Origin: DATFCK01 sp045809745
GTDB taxonomy: Bacteria; Verrucomicrobiota; Verrucomicrobiia; Chthoniobacterales; UBA10450
Length of the DNA: 64,000 nucleotides
Direction: 5' to 3'
NCBI GenBank assembly: GCA_045809745.1
Contig: JBJMXE010000047.1
Location: 5,443-69,442, forward strand
The notes beneath the pieces are model-generated. The model ran no database searches. It was not told the origin of the DNA and worked only from the letters and a program-made list of their open reading frames with translations. This document shows positions 16,415 through 24,444 of the stretch, in pieces. Positions within the stretch are counted from its first letter, which is position 1. Each line of letters starts with the position of its first letter. Made by a program: the position numbers and the translations under genes.

Positions 16415-17959
16415 ATGCCAGGACTGTTTGTTATTCGGGGCAGCTTCAGAACTACTTTTTCGGCGCTGCTGGTGAGTGCTCTGTCGGCCGTACAGGTCGT
16501 TGCCCAAACACCAGCGAGCCGATCAGGTCATGACACCACGATCACAAGTTCAGCTCCGACTTCTACGCCAGACGCTTCCCCGCGGTCGATGTCGGCCCAA
16601 ACCATTGCCGAGATGAAGCAGCTGCAAGCAGCTGCGTTAACCAGCGGCTATGGGTATCGGCAAGTGGCACACCTCTCAAATAACATCGGACCGCGGCTAA
16701 CCGGCTCCGCGCAGGCAGCGAAAGCGGTCGAATATGTCAGCTCGGAACTGAAGAAACTGGGGTGCGACGTGGCGCTCGAAAAAGTGATGGTGCCGCACTG
16801 GGTCCGCGGCGAAGAGACCGCGGCCTTGGTCGAGTTCCCGGGTCAGGCAGCGAATACGACACAGAAAATCGTTTTATGCGCACTCGGGGGAAGTGTGGCG
16901 ACGGCCGGGCCCGGCCTAACGACCGAAGTAATTGCGGTAAATACTTTCGAGGAGCTGGAGGCGCTCCCGTCTGACAAGGCGGAGGGGAAAATTGTCCTGT
17001 TCAACTATCCATTCGATAAGCAGATGGCCGCCGAAGGACGCGGTGGCGATGCCTACAGCGAAGCCGTGGCCTACCGATCAGATGGCCCCACCGCGGCCGC
17101 GCGTCATGGCGCGGTCGCTTGTCTGATCCGGTCGGTCGGCGGCGCCGAATACCGTCTCCCGCACACCGGTCAAACCAGATACACCGACGGCGTCACTCAA
17201 ATTCCAGCGGCCGCTGTGAGTGCGGAGGATGCGGATTTGATTGCCGACCTGGTGAAACAAGGTCCGGTGCGAATGAAACTCGTCCTGACGCCGCAGACGT
17301 TGCCGGATGCGGAAAGCAACAACGTCGTCGCGGATGTAAAGGGTTTCGAGCATCCGGAACAAGTCGTCATCGTATCTGGACATCTCGATTCGTGGGACCT
17401 CGGAACGGGCGCGATTGATGACGGTGCAGGCGTCGCTGTGTCTATGGAAGTGGCCAATCTGATCACCAAACTGCATCTCCGGCCAAAGCGCACGATCCGG
17501 GTGGTGGCCTGGATGAACGAGGAGAACGGCCTCGCCGGCGGAAAGCAATATGCGGTGGCGCATAAAGCCGAGATGGGAAATCACTTCGCCGCGATCGAAA
17601 CCGATACCGGAGCGGGTCATCCGGTTGGCCTGTACATGCGAGTGTCGGCGGAGACCAAGCCGCTGCTGACGCCAATCGGTAGTGTGCTTCAAGCCAGTGG
17701 GGCGGGGATCCTGGCGCTTACCGAGCATTCCGGTGCCGATATTGGACCTTTGGAAACAGTGGGGGTTCCGACATTTGCGCCGATGCAGGACAGCCGATTT
17801 TATTTCAATTATCATCACACCGCCGCCGACACCCTCGACAAAATCGTTCCGAAAGAGCTGGCAGAAAACTCTGCCGTCGTGGCGGTTGCGGCCTATGGAT
17901 TGGCTAATCTGGAAAGTCCGCTGCCGCGCTCCAGCCCGTCCACTTCAGCGGAGCACTAG
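16415..17959 (+). CDS. M28 family metallopeptidase (carboxypeptidase Q-like, with PA domain)
   Basis: 514 residues with an N-terminal signal peptide (about residues 1-30, ending near VVAQ). A protease-associated domain lies around residues 140-290 (AARHGAVACLIRSVGG). The catalytic domain carries the two-zinc set: SGHLDSWDLGTG (His), GAIDDGAG (bridging Asp), MNEENGLAGG (catalytic Glu pair), AIETDTGAG (Asp) and YHHTAADTLDKI (His). The order and spacing match plasma glutamate carboxypeptidase/carboxypeptidase Q, an exported aminopeptidase or dipeptidase. The likely location is periplasmic. It shares the strand of the upstream hypothetical gene and of the Mrp gene 73 bp downstream, without an obvious functional link. 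Confidence 0.9.
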   Translation: MPGLFVIRGSFRTTFSALLVSALSAVQVVAQTPASRSGHDTTITSSAPTSTPDASPRSMSAQTIAEMKQLQAAALTSGYGYRQVAHLSNNIGPRLTGSAQAAKAVEYVSSELKKLGCDVALEKVMVPHWVRGEETAALVEFPGQAANTTQKIVLCALGGSVATAGPGLTTEVIAVNTFEELEALPSDKAEGKIVLFNYPFDKQMAAEGRGGDAYSEAVAYRSDGPTAAARHGAVACLIRSVGGAEYRLPHTGQTRYTDGVTQIPAAAVSAEDADLIADLVKQGPVRMKLVLTPQTLPDAESNNVVADVKGFEHPEQVVIVSGHLDSWDLGTGAIDDGAGVAVSMEVANLITKLHLRPKRTIRVVAWMNEENGLAGGKQYAVAHKAEMGNHFAAIETDTGAGHPVGLYMRVSAETKPLLTPIGSVLQASGAGILALTEHSGADIGPLETVGVPTFAPMQDSRFYFNYHHTAADTLDKIVPKELAENSAVVAVAAYGLANLESPLPRSSPSTSAEH

Positions 17960-18032
17960 CAACGTTACTAGCAAACCGACGATCGAAGGCACGCTGCCTT
18001 TACTGGACGGTTGCACTCGGTAATCTCACCTG

Positions 18033-19082
18033 ATGGCAACGAGCGAAGCGGACGTGAGGGAAGCGCTGAAAGCGGTCCGGTATCCGGGTTTCAGCAGGGA
18101 CATCGTATCGTTCGGCCTGGTCAAGTCGGTGTTGGTGGATAACGGCGACGTGAAAGTGCAACTCGCGCTGGCTACGAACGACCCGAATGTGCCGGCCACC
18201 ATCAAACGCGATGCCGATCAGGCCTTGCGTAATATCGGCCTAACGAACGCGAAAATCCTCATTGATATTCACGCTCCTCCGGCCGGTGCCGGTGCGGGCG
18301 GAATGGTGACAACGCGGATTCCGGGTGTTAAACACACCATTGCCATCGCCAGCGGCAAGGGCGGTGTCGGTAAATCCACTGTGGCCGCGAATCTGGCGGT
18401 GGCCCTCGAACAAACCGAAGCCAAAGTTGGATTGTGCGATTGCGATATTTACGGGCCGAGCATTTCGATGATGTTTGGCACCCGACAACGGCCGACGGCC
18501 ACCGAAGACAACCGGATCATTCCCATCGAACAGTATAATCTCAAACTCATGTCGATGGGCTTTTTGTTAGACGACACGTCACCGGCGATTCTGCGCGGAC
18601 CGATGGTAACTCGTTATACCCAACAATTTTTGCGGCAAGTGGAGTGGGGGACACTGGACTACTTGGTTTTGGATCTGCCGCCGGGTACTGGCGATATCCA
18701 GCTAACGATCGTGCAAACCGTCGCCCTCTCCGGCGCTATCATTGTCACTACTCCTCAGGAAGTCGCGTTGATTGATGCGCGTAAAGCCGCAACCATGTTC
18801 GAGAAAGTAAATGTTTCTGTTCTCGGTTTGATTGAAAACATGAGCTACTTCATCTCTCCGTCGGACAATAAGAGATACGACATTTTCGGAAGCGGGGGCG
18901 GAGAACGGGAAGCGCGGCGGCTTCGAGTACCGTTGCTCGGCCAAATTCCGATCGACATCGCGACCAGAGAAGCGGGCGATCGCGGTCTGCCGATTGCGGC
19001 ACAAAAGGAGCAGTCGGCCGTCGCTGCCGAATTCAAAAGGATCGCGAAGTCGTTGCGGCAGAAGCTTGACGACGCGGCGTAG
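18033..19082 (+). CDS. apbC: Mrp/ApbC/NBP35-type ATPase (Fe-S cluster carrier family)
   Basis: 349 residues. The N-terminal DUF59/MIP18-like domain covers about 1-85. It is followed by the deviant Walker A AIASGKGGVGKSTVAANLA, CDCDIYGPSISMM, the LDYLVLDLPPGTGDIQ Walker B region and VLGLIENMSYF. These define the Mrp/Nbp35 group, thought to carry Fe-S clusters to apoproteins. The CxxC pair that usually follows ENMSY and ligates the bridging cluster is absent: the sequence there reads ISPSDNKRYDIFG. Cysteine-free versions are also found in Bacteroidetes as far as I recall, so this is a lineage variant rather than decay. Confidence 0.92.
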   Translation: MATSEADVREALKAVRYPGFSRDIVSFGLVKSVLVDNGDVKVQLALATNDPNVPATIKRDADQALRNIGLTNAKILIDIHAPPAGAGAGGMVTTRIPGVKHTIAIASGKGGVGKSTVAANLAVALEQTEAKVGLCDCDIYGPSISMMFGTRQRPTATEDNRIIPIEQYNLKLMSMGFLLDDTSPAILRGPMVTRYTQQFLRQVEWGTLDYLVLDLPPGTGDIQLTIVQTVALSGAIIVTTPQEVALIDARKAATMFEKVNVSVLGLIENMSYFISPSDNKRYDIFGSGGGEREARRLRVPLLGQIPIDIATREAGDRGLPIAAQKEQSAVAAEFKRIAKSLRQKLDDAA

Positions 19083-19208
19083 TTGGTTAGCGGAATAGGG
19101 TTGTCGTTTTTCCGGCAACGTCGGACCCGGAGCAGAGTTGAATAGGTATGGCTGCTGCTTCGAAGGGAATCCGGCAGACAAGGTTTTGATTGACCGACTC
19201 TGATATCT

Positions 19209-19460
19209 ATGGAAGACAAACGCGCAATGCCCTCTACCCACGAGGATAAGTCGCAGCAGTTCGTAAAGAATTCTGTTCTCTACAAGGAATTCCTGGCTGA
19301 ACGCGAAGAAATTTTGAAACATAAATGGATCGAGAGCGAGAAAGCCGGCACCGATATCGGCTTCGAAAAGGCGCTGCTCGATTGGATCGTGAAGCACCGC
19401 TCGAACTGGCGGGAAAAAAGATTGAAGGAGAATCGGGCGGAGCCGAAGCTGGTCTCCTAA
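19209..19460 (+). CDS. small conserved-looking charged protein, family unknown
   Basis: 83 residues, highly charged and helical, with no signal peptide or membrane segment. The core SVLYKEFLAEREEILKHKW followed by an aromatic/acidic helix pair (about residues 50-70) looks like a real globular or helical-hairpin protein. The gene sits 126 bp after apbC and 49 bp before pyrR on the same strand. I do not recognise a family with certainty. Its codon use matches its neighbours, which supports it being real. Function unknown. Confidence 0.65.
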   Translation: MEDKRAMPSTHEDKSQQFVKNSVLYKEFLAEREEILKHKWIESEKAGTDIGFEKALLDWIVKHRSNWREKRLKENRAEPKLVS

Positions 19461-19509
19461 CCGTATTTGGTTCCTTTAAAGCGATCCGGTGAGGTCGCAA
19501 AGGAACGCG

Positions 19510-20076
19510 ATGACAAAAGAACAACCAGATCAATCTGGAGAGGCCGGCGCTTCCATCGTCATGGATGCCGCCACGGTGTCGCGCGTGTTGCGCCGGATCG
19601 CGCACGAAATCGTAGAAGCGAGTGCAGAGCTTGACGCCGTAATGCTGGCCGGCATCCCGGCGGGCGGCACCGAGCTCGCGCAGCGGATTGCCGCTAACAT
19701 CGAATCCATTCGCGGCACCATCGTCGAAACCGGTGTCATCGACACCGCGATGCACCGCGATGACGTAGGGACCCGGGACGAATTGCCGGTCGTTAGGGCC
19801 TCACACCTTCCTCTGCCGCTGGAAGGACGGACCGTTGTGATCGTCGACGACGTGTTATACACCGGACGGACCGTTCGGGCGGCGATGGACGCGATCGGCT
19901 CGTTTGGCCGGCCGTCAAAAATCCAGCTCGCCGTATTGATCGATCGAGGCCATCGCGAACTCCCGATTCGTCCCGATTATGTTGGCAAGAATCTACCGAC
20001 CGCGCCTAACGAGACGGTGCAGGTGCGGTTGACTAATGACGAACAAACTGAAGGGGTATGGCTGGTGAAGGAATAA
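19510..20076 (+). CDS. pyrR: PyrR bifunctional pyrimidine regulator / uracil phosphoribosyltransferase
   Basis: 188 residues from the ATG at 19510, chosen because AAAGGAA lies just upstream; the frame is open to a GTG at 19489. It has the PRPP-binding motif TVVIVDDVLYTGRTVRAA, the PyrR flap GTRDELPVVRAS region, and the VQLAVLIDRGHRELPI-type tail ending in PDYVGKNLPT. PyrR binds leader RNA to attenuate pyr operons in response to UMP and has UPRT activity. pyrB follows 4 bp later and pyrC 25 bp after that, so this is the pyr operon. I do not see a PyrR anti-antiterminator stem-loop in the short upstream gap, so regulation may act elsewhere. Confidence 0.94.
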   Translation: MTKEQPDQSGEAGASIVMDAATVSRVLRRIAHEIVEASAELDAVMLAGIPAGGTELAQRIAANIESIRGTIVETGVIDTAMHRDDVGTRDELPVVRASHLPLPLEGRTVVIVDDVLYTGRTVRAAMDAIGSFGRPSKIQLAVLIDRGHRELPIRPDYVGKNLPTAPNETVQVRLTNDEQTEGVWLVKE

Positions 20077-20080
20077 GGTG

Positions 20081-21010
20081 ATGGACGCTCGCTGGACCAG
20101 AAAAGATCTGCTCGGGCTCAGAGAGCTATCGGCCGAAGAAATTATGATCGTGTTGGAGACGGCCGACGCCTTCAAGCAGGTTGGCACTCGCGAAGTGAAG
20201 AAGGTTCCGGCCTTGCGCGGGAAAACCTTGGTCAATTTTTTCGTCGAGCCAAGTACCCGCACACGAACATCTTTCGAATTGGCGGCTTTTCGTCTCAGTG
20301 CCGACGTCATCAATATGTCGGCCACAACCTCGAGCCTGACCAAGGGTGAAACGCTGAAGGACACGGCTCGGAACCTGGAGGCGCTTCACACCGATATTCT
20401 CGTGCTGCGGCACAGTTCGGCCGGTGCCCCGCAGTTCCTGGCCCAACAAATTCGGGCCAGCGTCATCAATGCAGGCGATGGAGCGCACGAGCACCCCACC
20501 CAGGGGTTGTTGGATGTTTACACCATTCGGGAGAAGCGAAAAAACATTGCCGGCCTCCACGTGGTGATTATCGGCGACATTCTGTTCAGTCGAGTAGCGC
20601 GATCCAACATTTTCGCCCTAACCAAACTCGGGGCCAGGGTCACATTGGTGGGGCCGGGAACGCTGGTGCCGCGCGCCTTTGAACAGCTCGGTGTTCAGAT
20701 TTCGCATCGGATCGACGAAATATTGCCCGATGCCGACGTGGTTAATTTGCTCCGGATACAGCATGAACGGCAGCGGAAGGAATATTTTCCCGGCATCGGT
20801 GAATACACCAGGTTGTTCGGCCTAACCAAGGCCCGAGCCGCGCTGCTGAAGCCCGACTGTCTCATTATGCATCCCGGCCCGATCAATCGCGGGGTAGAGA
20901 TCGACAGCGAAGTCGCGGACGGTTCGCGAAGTGTGATCCTGGATCAGGTCACCAACGGCCTGGCCGTTCGGATGGCCGTTCTTTACCTGTGTGGAGGTCT
21001 GGCCACATGA
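20081..21010 (+). CDS. pyrB: aspartate carbamoyltransferase catalytic subunit
   Basis: 309 residues. It condenses carbamoyl phosphate with L-aspartate, the second step of UMP synthesis. It has the carbamoyl-phosphate-binding motif VEPSTRTRTSFELAA, the active-site HEHPTQGLLD loop and the C-terminal MHPGPINRGVEID. The start could be the GTG at 20078 or the ATG at 20081; an AAGGA element precedes both. No pyrI regulatory subunit is present, so the enzyme is probably of the class that works with or beside dihydroorotase, which is encoded immediately downstream. Cytoplasmic. Confidence 0.96.
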   Translation: MDARWTRKDLLGLRELSAEEIMIVLETADAFKQVGTREVKKVPALRGKTLVNFFVEPSTRTRTSFELAAFRLSADVINMSATTSSLTKGETLKDTARNLEALHTDILVLRHSSAGAPQFLAQQIRASVINAGDGAHEHPTQGLLDVYTIREKRKNIAGLHVVIIGDILFSRVARSNIFALTKLGARVTLVGPGTLVPRAFEQLGVQISHRIDEILPDADVVNLLRIQHERQRKEYFPGIGEYTRLFGLTKARAALLKPDCLIMHPGPINRGVEIDSEVADGSRSVILDQVTNGLAVRMAVLYLCGGLAT

Positions 21011-21035
21011 TCAATAAGTCCGGCTTGTTCATCGA

Positions 21036-22316
21036 ATGAGTAACGTCCACATCCGCAACGGCCGCGTCATCGATCCGGCAAACGATCGGGATGAAATCGC
21101 GGACTTATTCATCATCGACGGCCGTATTGCCGAAAAACCGGCCAACGCTTCGAAATCCGCGGTCGAAGAGATCGACGCCACGAACTTGATTGTCGCTCCC
21201 GGGCTAATTGACATTCATGTGCATTTCCGGGAGCCAGGATTCGGCCACAAAGAGACGATCGAATCGGGTGCGCAGGCGGCCGCGGCTGGGGGTTTCACGA
21301 CGGTGGTGTGCATGCCTAACACGTCGCCGGCGGCAGACAATCCAAGCACCATCACCTGGATCAAAGATCGCGCCGCAGAGGTGGCCTGCGTCCACGTGTT
21401 GCCCGCTGGTGCGATCTCCAAGAACATCGCCGGCGAAGAACTCGCGCCGCTCGGATCGTTTGTTCAGGCCGGGGTAGTCGCGATCACCGATGACGGCCGT
21501 TGCATTCAGAATCATGAATTGATGCGACGCGCGGTGGAGTACGCGCACATGATCGGTCTGCCGGTTATGGATCATTGCCAGGATTACAATCTGGTCGGCA
21601 ACGGGGTCGTGCATGAAGGTTACTGGAGCACCTTGTTAGGCCTGCCCGGGTGGCCGTCCGCCGGAGAAGAAGTGATCGTCGCCCGGAATATTGTGCTGGC
21701 TGAACTTTGCGATCATCAAATCCATTGTCAGCACATCAGCTCGGCCGGCAGTGTCCGGCTGTTACGAGAGGCCAGGGCACGCGGGGTGAAGATCAGCGGC
21801 GAGGTTTGCCCGCATCACATTGCCCTGACCGATGCTGCCATCGAAGGCTTCGATACGAACTGCAAAATGAATCCGCCGCTGCGCGCGAACGCTGACGTCG
21901 ACGCCATTGTGGATGGGATCGCCGACGGAACATTGTCTATTCTGGCATCCGATCACGCCCCTCACGCATCGTTTGAGAAGCAGGTCGAATTCGATATGGC
22001 GCCTTTTGGAATCGTCGGTCTCGAGACTGAACTTGGGCTGTTTATCGATTTATTGATTCATAAACGTCGGGCGATCGACCTGTCGCGACTGATCGCGATG
22101 TATACGGTTGAACCGGCCCGGCTCCTGAACCTGAAAGCTGGAACCTTGTCGGTAGGTCGACCTGCCGATGTGACATTGGTCGATCCGAATTTGGAATGGA
22201 TGGTGAATGCGTCGGAGTTCCGGTCGTTATCCAAGAACACGCCATTCGACGGGTGGAAATTGAAGGGTCGCGCCGTGCGCACGATTGTGGGTGGGAAGAC
22301 TGTCTGGCAGCTGTAG
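21036..22316 (+). CDS. pyrC: dihydroorotase
   Basis: 426 residues, a class I dihydroorotase of the amidohydrolase superfamily that closes carbamoyl aspartate to dihydroorotate. Zinc-binding DIHVHFREPGFGHKET is at about residues 59-74. A further VMDHCQDYNLVGNG, HCQHISSAGSVRLL and the ASDHAPHASFEK loop carry the remaining metal and catalytic residues. The C-terminus returns to the small beta domain (TLVDPNLEWMVNASEF). It completes the pyrR-pyrB-pyrC cluster. A GC-rich hairpin (22314-22336) begins on its stop codon. Confidence 0.96.
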   Translation: MSNVHIRNGRVIDPANDRDEIADLFIIDGRIAEKPANASKSAVEEIDATNLIVAPGLIDIHVHFREPGFGHKETIESGAQAAAAGGFTTVVCMPNTSPAADNPSTITWIKDRAAEVACVHVLPAGAISKNIAGEELAPLGSFVQAGVVAITDDGRCIQNHELMRRAVEYAHMIGLPVMDHCQDYNLVGNGVVHEGYWSTLLGLPGWPSAGEEVIVARNIVLAELCDHQIHCQHISSAGSVRLLREARARGVKISGEVCPHHIALTDAAIEGFDTNCKMNPPLRANADVDAIVDGIADGTLSILASDHAPHASFEKQVEFDMAPFGIVGLETELGLFIDLLIHKRRAIDLSRLIAMYTVEPARLLNLKAGTLSVGRPADVTLVDPNLEWMVNASEFRSLSKNTPFDGWKLKGRAVRTIVGGKTVWQL

Positions 22317-22336
22317 CGACGGTCTCTGACCGCTAG
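22314..22336. repeat. GCGGTC-type palindrome at the pyrC stop
   Basis: TAGCGACGGTC-TCT-GACCGCTAG folds into a near-perfect hairpin that begins at the pyrC stop codon. Similar short palindromes with a GGTC(TCT/TAT/GCA)GACC core lie at 22431-22452, 27781-27797 and 50408-50426. It may double as a terminator stem between the convergent pyrC and CBS genes, though it lacks a T-run. Confidence 0.6.
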
Positions 22337-22484
22337 CGCCGGCGTTCGATCTCTTCGAGGTAGCGTCTGCGGCCAAAGCGGTCTTGAACGTAAAAACGGC
22401 CATGGCTCGCCGCTTAATGCTGAGTTGAGTCGGCCGTCGCAGACCGCCGCTACGGAAGCATCGGGTTACACGCGCGAACAGCGA

Positions 22485-22934
22485 TCAGCCGCTGTAGCCG
22501 CCGTGAATGTAACTCTCGAGATGGTCGATCGCCGCGCTTTGACAGGAGATCACCCATTTGACCAGATCCCCGATGGAAATGATGCCGATCACTTTGTCGC
22601 CGTCGAGCACGGGAAGGTGACGAATTCGTTTATCTGTCATCAGCCGCAAACAATCCTGCACCGCCTCCCGAGGAGACACCACTTTGAGGTCGGTCGACAT
22701 GATCTCAGCGACTGTGGTCTCGCGGGAACGTTTACCGCGGAGCATGACTTTGCGCGTGTAATCACGTTCAGACAGCATTCCAACCAATCGCTCGCCATCC
22801 ATCACCAGCAGTGCACCGATGTTTTTTTCGGCCAGCATGGAAACCGCGTCGAATACACTGGCATCAGAAGGAACCGAAAAGATCTCGCGTTCCTTTTGAC
22901 TGAGGATGGCGCTGATATTGCCGCTAACGTCCAT
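22485..22934 (-). CDS. CBS-domain pair protein
   Basis: 149 residues made of two CBS motifs and little else. The first is at about residues 8-65 (VFDAVSMLAEKNIGALLVMDGERLVGMLSERD) and the second at about 78-135 (AVQDCLRLMTDKRIRHLPVLDGDKVIGIISIGDL). Stand-alone CBS pairs bind adenine nucleotides and act as energy-state sensors for partner proteins. The gene lies 133 bp downstream of sufD on the same strand. A hairpin in that gap (23011-23028) may separate the two units. The partner is unknown. Confidence 0.93.
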   Translation of the reverse strand: MDVSGNISAILSQKEREIFSVPSDASVFDAVSMLAEKNIGALLVMDGERLVGMLSERDYTRKVMLRGKRSRETTVAEIMSTDLKVVSPREAVQDCLRLMTDKRIRHLPVLDGDKVIGIISIGDLVKWVISCQSAAIDHLESYIHGGYSG

Positions 22935-23010
22935 GGTGCGAAATATTGGTCAACAGTGTCAGCCCATTGTAGATCACCGGTCAGGTTGGGCGCAAGGGCG
23001 GCATTTGAGG

Positions 23011-23028
23011 CCCACCGGAAACGGTGGG
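23011..23028. other. GNRA-loop hairpin between sufD and the CBS gene
   Basis: CCCACCG-GAAA-CGGTGGG is a perfect 7-bp stem with a GAAA tetraloop. It lies in the 133-bp gap downstream of sufD. There is no T-run on either strand, so the terminator role is only possible. Confidence 0.45.
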
Positions 23029-23067
23029 TTCGGCTGAGGCCCGTCCCTCGCCCGGGAGACGAAGGGA

Positions 23068-24393
23068 TTAGCCGCGCCGCGCGAACTTCTGTTCGATGAG
23101 TTCGTGCAAGCGTCCCGCGATCAATTGATCATCGACACGCTGGATAACCTCATTCAGGAAGCCGCTAACAATCAACCGCTGGGCGACCGGAACGGAAATA
23201 CCGCGGGCGCGCAGATAGAACAGTTCGTCCGCGTTGATCTGTCCGGACGTCGCCCCATGGGTGCAACGCACGTTGTCGGCCAGGATCTCGAGGCCGGGCA
23301 TTGAATCCGCCTCGGCATCATCACTCAACAGAAGGTTGCGGACCTTCTGATACGCGTCGGTGAAATGAGCGTGCGGTTCGACTCGGATCAGTCCGCCGAA
23401 GATGCTGCGCGAAGCCCCGTCCAACGCGTTCTTATAGAGTAGGTCGCTGGTAGTGTGCGGCGAAATGTGGTCCTGAAGCGTGCGAGCGTCGAATTCCTGT
23501 TCCCGATCCGCGATAGACACCGCCAGCAGATCGCTGCGCGCCCCTTCGCCGACCATCCGGCTGAGACTTTCGAAGCGCGAATAACGCGCGCCGAGATGCA
23601 GATTCAGACTTAACGCCGCGCCATCGTGATCCACCGTGGTGGTGTTGATTTGCAGCGCCCGCACATTCTCGCCCCAGGTTTGGGCGCAAACGTAGGTAAT
23701 CTTTGCGCCTGGACCGGCGATCAGATCATTAACGCCGCAGGCGAACCCCGGCGCCCGGTTATCGAAAGATTGGAAGGATTCAATTACCGTGACCTTGGCG
23801 AGCTCGTCCGCGACCAAAAGCAGGTGAGGGAAAACGGCTGCGTTCTCGCCGTGAAGCCAGTGAAAGATTTCGATCGGCAGATCAATCTCGACCCCTCGAG
23901 GGACATACAGAAACGTGCCGGAGGAGACGAAAGCTTTGTGCAACGCGGCGAAGCGGGCCGAGCCGAGAGTGGCCGGATGCGACATGAAATGCTTCCGGAA
24001 CAGATCGCTGTATTCGACCATTGCCTGCTCGAGCGGCTGGAAAATGACTCCCCGCTGTCGCAATTTTTCCGAGAATACCTCGCGCTGAATCAATTCTTCG
24101 CCGGCGAAGACGAGACGACCCGCTACCTCGCCTAACGCCTGTGAGCGCTCCAGAATTTCCGTGCGCGTCTGGGGATCGACGGATTCGGAGCGCTTGAACG
24201 GGCTGAGATCAAGCAATTTGACGTTCGAAAAACGCCACGGCTGATCCATTCGGCTCGGCGCGGGCAGGCGTCCAAATTCGCTCCACGCCTTGCGCTGCTC
24301 GTCTGCGAACCACTGCGGAACCGGCCGCGAGAAATCCGGACCGGCGGTGATCGCCCGGCGGGCGGTAATTTCGTCGTGCGCTAGTAAAGGCAT
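23068..24393 (-). CDS. sufD: Fe-S cluster assembly protein SufD
   Basis: 441 residues from the ATG at 24393, which has AGGT just upstream; the frame is open to 24420. It has the SufB/SufD beta-helix: FLYVPRGVEIDLPIEIFHW, VTVIESFQSFDNRAP, and near the end the family segment DNVRCTHGATSGQINADELF, with the conserved His in THGA. SufD pairs with SufB and SufC to form the scaffold on which Fe-S clusters are built in the cytoplasm. It is the third gene of sufC-sufB-sufD, 51 bp after sufB. No sufS or sufE/U is in the cluster. Confidence 0.93.
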   Translation of the reverse strand: MPLLAHDEITARRAITAGPDFSRPVPQWFADEQRKAWSEFGRLPAPSRMDQPWRFSNVKLLDLSPFKRSESVDPQTRTEILERSQALGEVAGRLVFAGEELIQREVFSEKLRQRGVIFQPLEQAMVEYSDLFRKHFMSHPATLGSARFAALHKAFVSSGTFLYVPRGVEIDLPIEIFHWLHGENAAVFPHLLLVADELAKVTVIESFQSFDNRAPGFACGVNDLIAGPGAKITYVCAQTWGENVRALQINTTTVDHDGAALSLNLHLGARYSRFESLSRMVGEGARSDLLAVSIADREQEFDARTLQDHISPHTTSDLLYKNALDGASRSIFGGLIRVEPHAHFTDAYQKVRNLLLSDDAEADSMPGLEILADNVRCTHGATSGQINADELFYLRARGISVPVAQRLIVSGFLNEVIQRVDDQLIAGRLHELIEQKFARRG

Positions 24394-24444
24394 ATCACCT
24401 GACGGGAACGAGAGCCACAAACCGGTGCTGCAGGGCGTGCCAGA

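Noticed and set aside
19461..19509. PyrR-type attenuator upstream of pyrR
   Set aside because: The gap is only 49 bp and shows neither the PyrR-binding loop nor a terminator pair.
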